64,000 nucleotides of DNA from assembly GCF_015351595.1 (NCBI RefSeq), contig NZ_JADKPT010000011.1:1-64000 (forward strand). Direction: 5' to 3'. The stretch comes from Flavobacterium sp. LC2016-12 (lineage in GTDB: Bacteria; Bacteroidota; Bacteroidia; Flavobacteriales; Flavobacteriaceae). Positions 34,001 through 42,659 of this stretch are shown in pieces. The first letter of the stretch is position 1. The number at the start of each line of letters is the position of its first letter. The notes below the pieces were generated by a model. That model ran no database searches. It worked only from the letters and a program-made list of their open reading frames with translations, and had not been told where the DNA came from. The translations under genes and the position numbers were made by a program.

Positions 34001-34681
34001 TTACTTAGTTTCCTTTTCTATTTCTTTAATTATTTCTTTAGCCGCTTTTATCTGTTGGTCATAAACTTGTACAATTTCGGTTGACATTCCTCCTAGTATA
34101 TTTAATCTGGTAATATTTGAGTCATCAATTACAGATTCCATACCCTTATCAGTTACTCTTAACGATGTTTCAACAGATAAATTCCCGAAAAATTTTTCGG
34201 CATTAGCTAATCTAAGCATGTTTTGTTGATAGTATTTAAGAATTGATGATTTCAATTTTTTATTTTCTATATAGCCTATTTTTCCGCTTGACTTAAAACC
34301 ATCATAATCACCAGTGGACGTTTCTCTATTAATAAATGGAGGCAAAGGGTTGATTTTTATCTTTTTTAACTCTTCATAATTTGATTTATACTGATTGACT
34401 ATTTCTAAATTTTTATTAAAACTTTTCAGCCTTGTTGAATACGTTTCCATAAGAAGAATATCCTGACTCAAATCCTGATTCAAATCTGTTAAAAATTCTT
34501 TTGCCTCTTCTCTTTGATGACTTTTTTCACTCATACTATGAAACCAAATAGAAATAGTAACAGCAAAAACGATTATGCATATTTCTACTATAATTTCCTT
34601 TACTTTCTCTCCAAATGTGTGTTCTGTGTTTTTCACAGTTTTGTAAATTTTTTTTGAATGTTCCGTTATTTCTTCTTGCAT
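34001..34681 (-). CDS. Single-span membrane protein, DUF6090-like, paralogue A
   Basis: 226 residues: a charged cytoplasmic N-terminus ('EITEHSKKIYKTVKN'), one membrane helix (about 27-47, 'EIIVEICIIVFAVTISIWFH'), then a helical extracytoplasmic domain starting 'EEAKEFLTDLNQDLSQDI'. The E-x-x-x-V-x-A-V-x-x-S/I-W pattern leading into a Leu/Asp helix resembles DUF6090 proteins. It is paralogous to the neighbouring 34752-35459 gene (same order, same 'FKSSGKI' and 'YYQQ' words). Role unknown. Confidence 0.65.
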   Translation of the reverse strand: MQEEITEHSKKIYKTVKNTEHTFGEKVKEIIVEICIIVFAVTISIWFHSMSEKSHQREEAKEFLTDLNQDLSQDILLMETYSTRLKSFNKNLEIVNQYKSNYEELKKIKINPLPPFINRETSTGDYDGFKSSGKIGYIENKKLKSSILKYYQQNMLRLANAEKFFGNLSVETSLRVTDKGMESVIDDSNITRLNILGGMSTEIVQVYDQQIKAAKEIIKEIEKETK

Positions 34682-34751
34682 TTTGTTTTTTGTAAAATGT
34701 TATTCTGTTAAAGTTGTACGCTCACCAAACACTGGTTGTGCGTTCTTTTTT

Positions 34752-35459
34752 TTATTTATTCTCTTCCTTGTCAATTTCTTTTATAATTTCCCTCGCTTGC
34801 TTAATAGCATCCTCATAAGGTTTTTGATTGTATTTGGTAAAATCATTAATACCTGACAAAATTATCTTTGTCTTCTGTTTTAGCACAGTTGTATTTATAT
34901 CTTCATCTTCTTTTCCACTTAGTAATAAATCTACATATTTTGAAGTGAGTTTGTCGTATGATGCTTCGACATGCACTATCTGTGGAATAGTTTGCTGATA
35001 ATAACTCAAAATCTGATTTCTTACGTTTTGATTTTCTATAGTATTTATTTTCCCACTAGATTTAAAGCCTTCATATCGCCCATTATTTACTATTGTATTA
35101 ATGAGATTTGTACCGGATTGAATCTGTTGATGATTCGCTTTAATACTGTCTATCTTTTTTGGTGTAAGATGCAAAGCAAATGATATTTGTTGCTGTGTTT
35201 TATCTAATTTTTTTTTGGTCTCTTCTAGGTTTGAAATGTCATTTTGCAAATCTTCTTTCAACCCAATTAAAAATGTTTGCGCATCTTTATGCTCATGTCT
35301 TTCTTCGCTCCAGGAGTGAAGCCAAATTGAAAGTGAAACTGCAAATACGATGATTAAAATTTCAGCAAGTACTTCCTTTGCTTTTTCTTTAAAAGAATGG
35401 TTTTTATTGTTCATCTCTGAATAGATTTTTTTTGAGTGTTTTATTATTTCGTCTTGCAT
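34752..35459 (-). CDS. Single-span membrane protein, DUF6090-like, paralogue B
   Basis: 235 residues with the same plan as its downstream paralogue: 'EIIKHSKKIYSEMNNKNHSFKEK', a membrane helix ('EILIIVFAVSLSIWLHSW'), and a helical domain with 'YEGFKSSGKINTIENQNVRNQILSYYQQ'. The paralogues are 70 bases apart on the same strand and probably co-transcribed. High similarity around FKSSGKI and the conserved helix suggest a shared partner or self-association. Function unknown. Confidence 0.65.
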   Translation of the reverse strand: MQDEIIKHSKKIYSEMNNKNHSFKEKAKEVLAEILIIVFAVSLSIWLHSWSEERHEHKDAQTFLIGLKEDLQNDISNLEETKKKLDKTQQQISFALHLTPKKIDSIKANHQQIQSGTNLINTIVNNGRYEGFKSSGKINTIENQNVRNQILSYYQQTIPQIVHVEASYDKLTSKYVDLLLSGKEDEDINTTVLKQKTKIILSGINDFTKYNQKPYEDAIKQAREIIKEIDKEENK

Positions 35460-35499
35460 GTTTTGGTTTTGTAATTTTAACCTGGCTATTGGTGAAAGT

Positions 35500-36318
35500 T
35501 TATTTTAGTACGCTATTTACTTCAACGACTTCAAAATCATCATTATTTTGCAGTAAGTGTTTTAATATAGGAATATGTCCTTGTCCAAATATTAGTATAA
35601 CATATTTGTCATTTGCATTTATTTGAGTAATTACATTAGCATAAATCGCTAAATTCCTTAAATACCACTCAGAAACTGCTTCCGCACCAATATAATTCTC
35701 TCCTGCTCCAACTTTTACCATATATTTTAAGTACAATGATAAATTTTTCTGCAAAAGTTCTTTTGTATTTAGATATTTTAGTATTCCGGTTATTGAATTT
35801 CGTTTTACGACACCATCTATTTCAGCCATAAAGTTTTTAGCAGTAGTACCTAATTCATTTAATAGATACAACTGATTTTTTTCTTTAGCCGTTACACCTA
35901 GTAAACTGTCCTGTTTCATTAGATACAAAACATCAACACAATTAATCTGTTTTAAATTTAATTTTTTAGCTAATCTAAAACCAATTTGCTCTCGTTCAGA
36001 AACGGTTAATTTATACCTGTTTTCTAAATATGCATTATACAAACTATCAAATTGCTTTTGCTGCTTAAATGGTTTTTCTATCATCACTTTATCAGCATTT
36101 GTTCGTTTTAAAGTTTCGGTCAATTCTTCCAGTTCCTGCTGTCTTTTAGGAGCTAAAAAATCATCTGTCTTTAATTCATGCGTATCTAAATGAGGTGTTT
36201 CGAAGTGAATTGTCCCTATTAATAAGATTTTAGTTTTTTGTTTAGATTGCTGTCCAAAAGTTGTTGTTACAATTAAAAGCGTAATTAAAAATGTAGAAAG
36301 TGTTTTAAGGAAAGTCAT
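35500..36318 (-). CDS. DUF5694 (TraB-like) domain-containing protein
   Basis: About 272 residues with a signal peptide ('TLSTFLITLLIVTTTFGQQ'). The body matches the DUF5694 pattern: 'ILLIGTIHFETPH' near the start, 'ADKVMIEKPF', and a C-terminal 'YVILIFGQGHIPILKHLL'. The GTIHF and GQGHI His motifs recall the TraB/ChaN fold, whose members may be metallopeptidases or haem-binding, but this is not established for this family. Met at 36348 is in frame, but 36318 places the hydrophobic signal normally. It lies 41 bases upstream of the two DUF6090-like genes and may be co-transcribed with them. Confidence 0.75.
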   Translation of the reverse strand: MTFLKTLSTFLITLLIVTTTFGQQSKQKTKILLIGTIHFETPHLDTHELKTDDFLAPKRQQELEELTETLKRTNADKVMIEKPFKQQKQFDSLYNAYLENRYKLTVSEREQIGFRLAKKLNLKQINCVDVLYLMKQDSLLGVTAKEKNQLYLLNELGTTAKNFMAEIDGVVKRNSITGILKYLNTKELLQKNLSLYLKYMVKVGAGENYIGAEAVSEWYLRNLAIYANVITQINANDKYVILIFGQGHIPILKHLLQNNDDFEVVEVNSVLK

Positions 36319-36642
36319 TTTTTTTAGATTATTTTTTATGGTTGTCATTATCCCAAATTTCTACCAAATGTTGATTAGTTATTTCTATCGCTCGAAAGTC
36401 ACACACAACGTACTAGTATTACACAGTTTGCAATTAAAGAGATAAGTTTTTATTCGTTTTTTACATTGTGTACGAACTTTTCTTTTATAATGTAAGGTTA
36501 CAATACTACTCAAAAAAAACAAGGAAGCCTTACGGTTTCACGTAAAGTCATTTTTTTTGTTCGATCTAAAATAAAAAAAGAAAGTATAGAATAAATAAGT
36601 CATAAAAATGATTTTAATCGAAATCTCGTCTACTTTTGCCAA
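36319..36642. other. Divergent AT-rich region before truC
   Basis: About 320 bases without a credible ORF. It contains the truC promoter at its right end and poly-A tracts. Nothing else recognised. Confidence 0.4.
36631..36638 (+). promoter_or_regulatory. Promoter -7 element of truC, probably giving a leaderless mRNA
   Basis: TACTTTTG is an exact TAnnTTTG box ending four bases before the truC ATG (36643). A transcript starting 4-7 bases after the box would begin at or just inside the start codon. Confidence 0.5.
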
Positions 36643-37338
36643 ATGTTAGAAATTCTTTACCAGGACGAATATATTATAGCAATTAATAAACCAAGTGGAC
36701 TGCTGGTTCACAAATCATTTTATGCGCGCGATGCAAAAGTGTATGCTATTCAGGAACTGAGAAATCAAATAGGGCAACATGTTTATCCTATTCATCGTCT
36801 GGATCGCAAAACATCTGGTGTCTTGTTATTTGCCTTGGATAAGGAGACTTTGAAAATTATGAATGATCGTTTTGCCACACGCGAAGTCGAAAAAAAATAT
36901 TTAGCCATTTTACGTGGCTGGTCACCTGAAGAACTAACGATTGATTATGATTTAACTAATGATGATGATATTACACAAAATGCAATAACCCACTTTCATC
37001 GTTTACAAAATGCCGAAGTTGAACTAGAATTTAATAATAGACCAACATCGCGATATTGTTTGGTAGAAGCGATTCCTGAAACGGGACGTATGCATCAATT
37101 ACGAAAACATTTTAAACATATTTTTCATCCCATTTTAGGGAGCCGTCCGCATGGTTGTAACAAACAAAATAAGTTATGGCTGGAGAATCATGACCTGAAG
37201 GGAATGATGCTTCATGCACATCAATTAATTTTTAATCATCCCATAAAAAACGAACCACTAATCCTGAACGCAAAGATTAATGAAGAGTTTAGCAGAGTTG
37301 GTACTATTCTTAATTTGGATTTGAGTAGGTATGAATAG
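36643..37338 (+). CDS. truC: tRNA pseudouridine(65) synthase TruC-like
   Basis: 231 residues of the RluA/TruC pseudouridine synthase family. The start 'MLEILYQDEYIIAINKPSGLLVHKS' is close to the known TruC N-terminus and confirms the start codon. The catalytic motif is 'HRLDRKTSGVLLFAL' with the active Asp in HRLDRxTSG (about residue 53). TruC modifies U65 in the T arm of some tRNAs; specificity cannot be read directly, and a related RNA target is possible. A strong terminator follows. Confidence 0.88.
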   Translation: MLEILYQDEYIIAINKPSGLLVHKSFYARDAKVYAIQELRNQIGQHVYPIHRLDRKTSGVLLFALDKETLKIMNDRFATREVEKKYLAILRGWSPEELTIDYDLTNDDDITQNAITHFHRLQNAEVELEFNNRPTSRYCLVEAIPETGRMHQLRKHFKHIFHPILGSRPHGCNKQNKLWLENHDLKGMMLHAHQLIFNHPIKNEPLILNAKINEEFSRVGTILNLDLSRYE

Positions 37339-37356
37339 AATAATAGGTTACTAAAC

Positions 37357-37398
37357 AAAAAAATGCGCAAAGTTCCTATAGACATTTGCGCATTTTTT
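37357..37398. terminator. Bidirectional terminator between truC and the M13 peptidase
   Basis: Stem AAAAAAATGCGCAAA / TTTGCGCATTTTTT around a 12-base loop in the convergent gap. Confidence 0.85.
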
Positions 37399-37427
37399 CA
37401 AGGAAAAAACTTCGGAAAGCCAGAGTA

Positions 37428-39440
37428 TTACCAAATTGTTATTCTGTCTTTCTTTGGCAAAAACATTTTATCTCCAGGTTGTACGTTAAATGCTTCATAA
37501 AAAGGAGTAGTATTCATTAAAGGGCCATTAACACGCCAATTTGGTGGAGAATGTGGGTTATTGTTAATCCACAAACGCAGGAACTCGTCTTTCATTTTTA
37601 CCCTCCATATTTTGGCTATAGAAATAAAGAAGCGTTGGTCTGGAGTAAAACCATCAATTTTTGTATTCCCTTGCCCTTCTTTAGTCATTTTAAAAGCATC
37701 ATAAGCAACTGCTATTCCGGCAATATCAGCCGTGTTTTCGCCAACTGTCATTGCGCCATTAATGTGTAGATCGCCTAAAACGGTATAAGTACTGTACAAA
37801 TTGATAACCTGTTGTATTCTTGACTTAAACTGTGCATAATCCTCTTTTGTCCACCAGTTTTTTAAGTTTCCATCTTTGTCATATTGAGCACCCTGATCAT
37901 CAAAAGTATGGGTAATTTCATGACCTATAACCATTCCTATACCTCCATAATTAAGTGCATCATCTGCATTATTATCAAAATATGGGGCTTGTAAAATACC
38001 TGCAGGAAAAACAATTTCATTTGCAGTAGGGTTATTGTAGGCCGTAACTGTTGGAACTGTAGTGTACCATTCTGATTTATCGACCGGTTTACCCAATTTT
38101 GCCAATTGAAATTGATATGCAGCTGTAGCGGCCGAAACCATATTCTCAAAATAAGTATTTCTGGCTACATGTACATTACTATAGTCTCTCCATTTATCCG
38201 GATATCCTATTTTCTTCGTCATGGCTGCCAATTTTTCTTTAGCTTTTTGTTTCGTAATGGAACTCATCCATTCCAATTTATCAATTCTTTTGGCATACGC
38301 TTTTTGCAAATTATTCACGAGGATTAACATACGTTTTTTAGCATCTTCTGAAAAATATTTCTTTACATACAATTGACCCAATGCTTCGCCTAAGTACGTA
38401 TCAAGGACACTAGCCATTTTCTCGCCACGTGATTTTTGAACAGCTTGACCAGAAAGCACTTTGGTATACTCAAATGAGGCATCTACAAAAGGTTTACTTA
38501 AATCATCTGCATATCTTTCTATAGATCTTGCCTTTAAATAAATTTTCCAATTATTAATGGGGATCGTTTTTAGCAGCTTATTAAGGGCATCATAATAGGC
38601 AGGTTGAGCAACATTAATGAAATCTGTTTTAGCATCTAAATTATTCAAAAATGTAGTCCAGTCTATGTTAGGATGTCTTTTTACAAGATCTGTCACAGCC
38701 AATTTATTATAATTTGCCTGCACATCCCGAAGTTCAACTTTTGTTTTATGTGAAACGGCGAGTTGTTTGTCAATATCGTAAACCAAATTAGCATTCTTTT
38801 TAGCCTCTATGGCATTGCTGCCGGTTTGTTGAAACAAGGTAGTAAGGTATTTTTTATACGCTCCCTGTATGGCAACAGTTGATGAATCTGATTTGAAATA
38901 ATAGTCCCTGTCAGGCAAACCAATACCCGTTTGATAGATTTGGGCAATGTTCATACTGCTGTTTTTATCATCTGGTCCCACTCCAAAACCTATAATAGAA
39001 GAATTGTCTACTTTTTCTTCATTAACTACAAAATTCATTAATGATGGTAAATCGCTAATTGCTTCAATTTTGGCAAGCAAGGGTTTGATAGGTGCATAAC
39101 CGCGTTTGTCAATGGTTACTGTATCCATACCTGATGCATAAAAGTCTCCGACCTTTTGCTCAATACTTCCTGCTGGATTCTTGCTTTGTGAAATACTGTC
39201 CAATATTCCTTGCAGATGCATTCGTTGTGGGTAATTCATAAACATATAGGCACCAACTCCGGCTTGAGATGCGGGTATTGATACAGAATCATACCATTTG
39301 CCATTTACATATTTAAAAAAATCATTACCAGGTCGCAATGTGGAATCTATTCCAGTGATAGCAATATTTTTTTTTCCTTCATGTTTTGAACACGATGTAA
39401 AAGCTAAGAACGCGATGAATAGTATTAATGAATTTTTCAT
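37428..39440 (-). CDS. M13 family metallopeptidase (neprilysin-like lipoprotein)
   Basis: 670 residues. Lipoprotein signal with Cys about residue 18 (AFTSCSKH). M13 N-terminal domain about 35-420 ('GNDFFKYVNGKWYDS'), catalytic domain about 470-670. The zinc site is intact: His507-Glu508-x-x-His511 in GHEITHTFDDQG and the third ligand Glu in 'GENTADIAG'. The end 'NPHSPPNWRVNGPLMN' and 'IW' are typical. It degrades oligopeptides, probably in the periplasm or at the outer membrane. Lone gene; a 20-base perfect inverted repeat lies upstream. Confidence 0.93.
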   Translation of the reverse strand: MKNSLILFIAFLAFTSCSKHEGKKNIAITGIDSTLRPGNDFFKYVNGKWYDSVSIPASQAGVGAYMFMNYPQRMHLQGILDSISQSKNPAGSIEQKVGDFYASGMDTVTIDKRGYAPIKPLLAKIEAISDLPSLMNFVVNEEKVDNSSIIGFGVGPDDKNSSMNIAQIYQTGIGLPDRDYYFKSDSSTVAIQGAYKKYLTTLFQQTGSNAIEAKKNANLVYDIDKQLAVSHKTKVELRDVQANYNKLAVTDLVKRHPNIDWTTFLNNLDAKTDFINVAQPAYYDALNKLLKTIPINNWKIYLKARSIERYADDLSKPFVDASFEYTKVLSGQAVQKSRGEKMASVLDTYLGEALGQLYVKKYFSEDAKKRMLILVNNLQKAYAKRIDKLEWMSSITKQKAKEKLAAMTKKIGYPDKWRDYSNVHVARNTYFENMVSAATAAYQFQLAKLGKPVDKSEWYTTVPTVTAYNNPTANEIVFPAGILQAPYFDNNADDALNYGGIGMVIGHEITHTFDDQGAQYDKDGNLKNWWTKEDYAQFKSRIQQVINLYSTYTVLGDLHINGAMTVGENTADIAGIAVAYDAFKMTKEGQGNTKIDGFTPDQRFFISIAKIWRVKMKDEFLRLWINNNPHSPPNWRVNGPLMNTTPFYEAFNVQPGDKMFLPKKDRITIW

Positions 39441-40070
39441 AATCTAGATTATTTCTATTAAAATGAACTGAAAACGTTTGAGGGCAGATATTTTAAAATG
39501 TATATATCCGGCATAGTTAATTTTAGCAGAACAATATACGAATTCAGTTTCTAATTCTAAAGTTTTTATAAGAATTACCACTTATAAAAACTTTAGAATT
39601 ATGGGCTGATATTATCGTTAATATAATAATCCCCTGCTCTATTGAGTGCTCCTTATTCATACTGAACAATCCCGAAGATTTTCGGAATTGACTTTGCTTC
39701 ATTTCACACAATTATATAATTGAGAAATAAAGACCTGATAAGGTCCGTAATTCAAAACTAATATTTTTCTGGATGTTTTTTTACTAATTAAAATTTACGC
39801 AAATTTTCATTAAAGGCGCTTCTGAAAACGGCATAAACCTAGAGAATATTCTCTCAAAAGGAAAATAATTATTATTTTTTTTACTTCTTCTTTTGAATAA
39901 AAAAATGAAAAAAAACTGCTTTACTTCCATTTTTCATCCAAAACAACGAATTATTAATCAAACAAATACATTTTAATTTCCCAAATTTGTGTACGATAGA
40001 AATTTCGAAAGATGATAATTTCGGAACAACTAAAAACAATTTCCTGAAAAATTTTTTTTGCGTATTCTAA
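39441..40070. other. Long gap upstream of the M13 peptidase
   Basis: About 630 AT-rich bases between the M13 gene (minus) and tRNA-Glu (plus). It holds the perfect inverted repeat at 39553-39600 and no credible ORF. A weak hairpin with the words CCCGAAGATTTTCGG lies near 39670-39686. Confidence 0.4.
39553..39600. repeat. Perfect 20-base inverted repeat with 8-base loop
   Basis: Arms AATTCTAAAGTTTTTATAAG (39553-39572) and its exact complement (39581-39600) flank AATTACCA. It lies about 113 bases upstream of the M13 peptidase start. It is AT-rich and lacks a following T tract, so an operator or inserted element is as likely as a terminator. Confidence 0.8.
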
Positions 40071-40088
40071 AATTATTTGCATTTTTGC
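40058..40088 (+). promoter_or_regulatory. Promoter of tRNA-Glu
   Basis: TTG, a 19-base spacer and CATTTTTG (one base off TAnnTTTG), continuing TTTGCACCCG as in the tRNA-fMet promoter. Confidence 0.65.
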
Positions 40089-40106
40089 ACCCGCAATAGC
40101 AAAGCA

Positions 40107-40178
40107 GGCCCGTTCGTCTATCGGTTAGGACGCATGGTTTTCATCCATGTAAGAGCGGTTCGATTCCGCTACGGGCTA
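40107..40178 (+). tRNA. tRNA-Glu (TTC)
   Basis: A complete 72-base cloverleaf: acceptor GGCCCGT / ACGGGCT (first pair G-T), D arm GTCT-ATCGGTTA-GGAC, anticodon stem CATGG / CCATG with loop TTTTCAT (anticodon TTC), T arm AGCGG-TTCGATT-CCGCT. CCA is not encoded. It decodes GAA/GAG. Confidence 0.94.
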
Positions 40179-40187
40179 CTAGCTAAC

Positions 40188-40219
40188 AAAAAGCTTCAGA
40201 GAAATCTGAAGCTTTTTTT
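40188..40219 (+). terminator. Terminator of tRNA-Glu
   Basis: AAAAGCTTCAGA / TCTGAAGCTTTTTTT hairpin. Nearly the same sequence follows the tRNA relics at 33722 and 33907 and the sulfatase gene at 55746. Confidence 0.9.
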
Positions 40220-40260
40220 ATGCAATAAATTTAATCTAATTTCATGTCTGCTTAATCTCA

Positions 40261-40292
40261 AAAAAAGCCACTCTATGAATGAGTGGCTTTTA
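40261..40292 (-). terminator. Terminator of the DUF3472 gene (duplicated from the porin gene)
   Basis: AAAAAAGCCACTC / GAGTGGCTTTT stem. Nearly the same hairpin ends the porin-like gene at 42605-42635; the similarity continues beyond the hairpin into coding sequence. Confidence 0.8.
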
Positions 40293-40314
40293 TAGGATAT
40301 AAAGAGTACTAACT

Positions 40315-40391
40315 CGATTTAAAAAAAGAACCAACTATTATTTAAAAAACTTTGTTCTTCATATCACTAATAATATTTGCATCTGTAAATT
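40315..40391 (-). pseudogene. Relic of a porin-like gene 3' end
   Basis: The minus strand reads 'NIISDMKNKVF', a stop, then 'IIVGSFFK', matching the porin C-terminus 'YVINSDMKNRVFQVTIGYFFK' with an internal stop, a lost final stop and a small deletion. It abuts the stop codon of the DUF3472 gene. Together with the terminator it forms a direct repeat with 42605-42735. Confidence 0.8.
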
Positions 40392-40399
40392 TTGTTCCT

Positions 40400-42058
40400 T
40401 TATTGCGCTTCGAGTATCCATTGTTGGTTTGGACTTCCCGTTGTGCCATTAATGCTGTATTGAACAATCTTAGTTCCACTTGTAGTGCTGCTTCCCGGAT
40501 TATCCAGTACATAATGATTTGATAGATTACTTTGAATTACATATTTATTGGTGCCAGCAGGAATTAACTTCCATTGCTGATTAGTACCACTTGTTAGTGT
40601 GTACTGAATAATATTCCCGCCTAAAGTTTGTGTTCCACCTGATATGTCGAGTGCCTTATTGCTATTAGCATTGACGATCGTATAAGCCGTTCCCACGGTA
40701 GTAAATTTCCACTTTTGTCCGTTGGTGCTTACGCTGGTGCTTTGGACAAGAAAAGCACTGTTGGCAGTACTATTATTTTCAATGGCCAGGTAAAGACCGC
40801 TCGAGGCATTTTTAATTTTATACCATGTACTTCCCGATATACCAGGCGTAACCGGTACTGTTAAAGCTGGAGAAACTTGGTTAAAAATATCTGTAAGGGT
40901 AATTCTAACAGAGTAAGTACCCGAACCTAGTGTACTGTTAATGGTAGCGGATCTTTTTTGAGGTAACACTTCATTCACCGCACTCACTACCACTCCCGAA
41001 GGATCAAGCAATTCTACTTTCGAAGAGAATTGCGGGCTCTTGGTTGAAACGTTGGTCCAGTTTACCGTTACGGTATTCCCGCTACTAATGGCTGTGGCTC
41101 CTTGCAGCTGGCCAACAGTTAAAACAGGAGCGGTGCCCTGATTGCTTTGCGCCGGAAGTGATAATGTACGTCCTGTGCCAAATGCTGCGCTGGGCTGGAC
41201 ATTCCCGCCATGCTCCATAAAATAAGCATCTTCTGTCGCATCATAGCCCGAGTTGAAGGCCCTGTCGTATATACCATTTCTGCCTTCATCACCGGCATTG
41301 GCACTAAAACTTCTACTGGTGTGCTTTTCCCAGGTATTGTTTATGCTTAGATTCCAGCAATCTTTAAAAAAAGCTTTCCTCACAAAACTACCATCATGAG
41401 CTGTATTAGTTCCATCCCAATTCTCTAAAAAGGCGTCGTTGCCCGCTCCTAAAAAAGTGGTACGCTCAGGAATAGCCAATGTAGAAGTATGAAACCAGAC
41501 TCCGGTGCTTTGATTTTGGATAAAGGTACCGATGTACAATTTTCCATTTAATTTCCATGCTCTTAAAGCGATATTATACCAGGTATTAAGAGTCCATTGG
41601 TAAGGATTAATGGTTTTGTACCCATCACCCTCTCCACCAAATCTGCTGCTTATAGTTCCATCAGCGGTGTAAGCCACTTCAGAATAAATTCCTCCCAGGG
41701 TGTTGGGATCCCAAAGCGAAGAAATCAGAATATTTGGGGTTCCAAAAGAAGTATCGGGTGTTTGTTGCAGCCCGGCATAACCTCCTGAATAATTATGAAC
41801 TGAGAAATATTCTGTATTGGCCGATTGTGTGATTTTTACTTTGTGCAGTTTAAGAATAGCATCTGAGGCAAAAGAAAAATAAAGGTGTTCTGATGGAGCC
41901 GCATTCTCGCCACTTACCTTTGCGGTCTTGGCTGCATTTTGGCCCGATTCGGCTAGTGGTAGGCTTTTAAGTGTGTTGTCTTCCTGACAAGACATCAAAG
42001 TGCAAAAAAGAAACAACAGAGCCGTCAAAGGCCGCGGAAAAAAAATGGTTAATTTCAT
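40400..42058 (-). CDS. DUF3472 lipoprotein with C-terminal ricin-type lectin domain
   Basis: 552 residues: lipoprotein signal (LFLFCTLMSCQED, Cys about residue 24), a DUF3472 domain (about 55-300; 'SSLWDPN', 'GEGDGYKTINPYQWTLNTWYN'), a linking Ig/FN3-like domain (about 310-400), and a beta-trefoil ricin-B lectin (about 410-552) with QxW-type repeats NGQKW, TNQQW, PNQQW. It is a likely surface glycan-binding protein; DUF3472 itself has no defined activity. The gene reads more G/C-rich than its neighbours and is flanked by duplicated porin 3' ends, suggesting insertion. A promoter overlapping a perfect palindrome lies about 400 bases upstream. Confidence 0.85.
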   Translation of the reverse strand: MKLTIFFPRPLTALLFLFCTLMSCQEDNTLKSLPLAESGQNAAKTAKVSGENAAPSEHLYFSFASDAILKLHKVKITQSANTEYFSVHNYSGGYAGLQQTPDTSFGTPNILISSLWDPNTLGGIYSEVAYTADGTISSRFGGEGDGYKTINPYQWTLNTWYNIALRAWKLNGKLYIGTFIQNQSTGVWFHTSTLAIPERTTFLGAGNDAFLENWDGTNTAHDGSFVRKAFFKDCWNLSINNTWEKHTSRSFSANAGDEGRNGIYDRAFNSGYDATEDAYFMEHGGNVQPSAAFGTGRTLSLPAQSNQGTAPVLTVGQLQGATAISSGNTVTVNWTNVSTKSPQFSSKVELLDPSGVVVSAVNEVLPQKRSATINSTLGSGTYSVRITLTDIFNQVSPALTVPVTPGISGSTWYKIKNASSGLYLAIENNSTANSAFLVQSTSVSTNGQKWKFTTVGTAYTIVNANSNKALDISGGTQTLGGNIIQYTLTSGTNQQWKLIPAGTNKYVIQSNLSNHYVLDNPGSSTTSGTKIVQYSINGTTGSPNQQWILEAQ

Positions 42059-42457
42059 AGTTTTAAGGTTTGTTAATGGTTACTATTATTTTATTAATGC
42101 ATAAAAAAATACAATTCATTATTTTTCAAAAAAACGTATAACACTGAAGACGATAAAATTGTAATTATGTACCCCAGCTATATTTTATTTGTTTTACTCT
42201 ACGCCCCATAAAACCTCTTAAAGTTCTATTTAAATATCCCTATTTTTATTTCTCTCTCCATAGACATTTCCTGTAAACAACCCTATTGTAAGACGACCTC
42301 AAAACAACAGCCTTCTACGTATTTATTTCTATTTTAAAAATATCGTAAAACCGCAATAAAAACTCATTAAAACCATATTTATCATAACAAAACATAAGAA
42401 TATACTCCTATTTAGCAGCTAAACTATATATTTTTTATTAATAAAAAAAGAAAAAGA
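42059..42457. other. Long leader region of the DUF3472 gene
   Basis: About 400 AT-rich bases between the only good promoter box (42458-42465) and the DUF3472 ATG. No ORF or stable hairpin was recognised. If the box is the true promoter this is an unusually long 5' UTR. Confidence 0.35.
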
Positions 42458-42465
42458 CAAATATA
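42458..42465 (-). promoter_or_regulatory. Promoter -7 element overlapping the palindrome
   Basis: The minus strand reads TATATTTG (exact TAnnTTTG), directly next to the TGTG...CACA site. No TTG lies at the -33 position, so the promoter may depend on a bound factor. Confidence 0.5.
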
Positions 42466-42506
42466 TGTGTTCGAGCACATTAATTTAATGTGCTCGAACA
42501 CATATA
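42462..42506. promoter_or_regulatory. Perfect 45-base palindrome with two operator-like sites
   Basis: 22-base arms around one central base, complementary at every position. Each arm contains a 14-base near-palindrome, TGTGTTCGAGCACA (42466-42479) and TGTGCTCGAACACA (42489-42502), with the central CG typical of LacI-family operators. It overlaps the -7 element by four bases. The same 14-mer occurs at 51625. Confidence 0.75.
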
Positions 42507-42602
42507 AATCAGGAGTTAGCCACTATTTTTTGATTTTGTGAAAATTTTCGTCTTTTATCAATTGAAAGAAAAATAACACATTTACTTCATTGGTTACCAC
42601 TT

Positions 42603-42635
42603 AAAAAAAAAGCCACTCTTTAAATGAGTGGCTTT
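42603..42635 (-). terminator. Terminator of the porin-like gene
   Basis: AAAAAAGCCACTC / GAGTGGCTTT stem with a strong T run on the minus strand. Confidence 0.85.
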
Positions 42636-42659
42636 AATCGAATATGAAGAGTACTAACT

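Noticed and set aside
40077..40295. Plus-strand ORF of 72 codons
   Set aside because: It spans the tRNA-Glu gene and two terminators.
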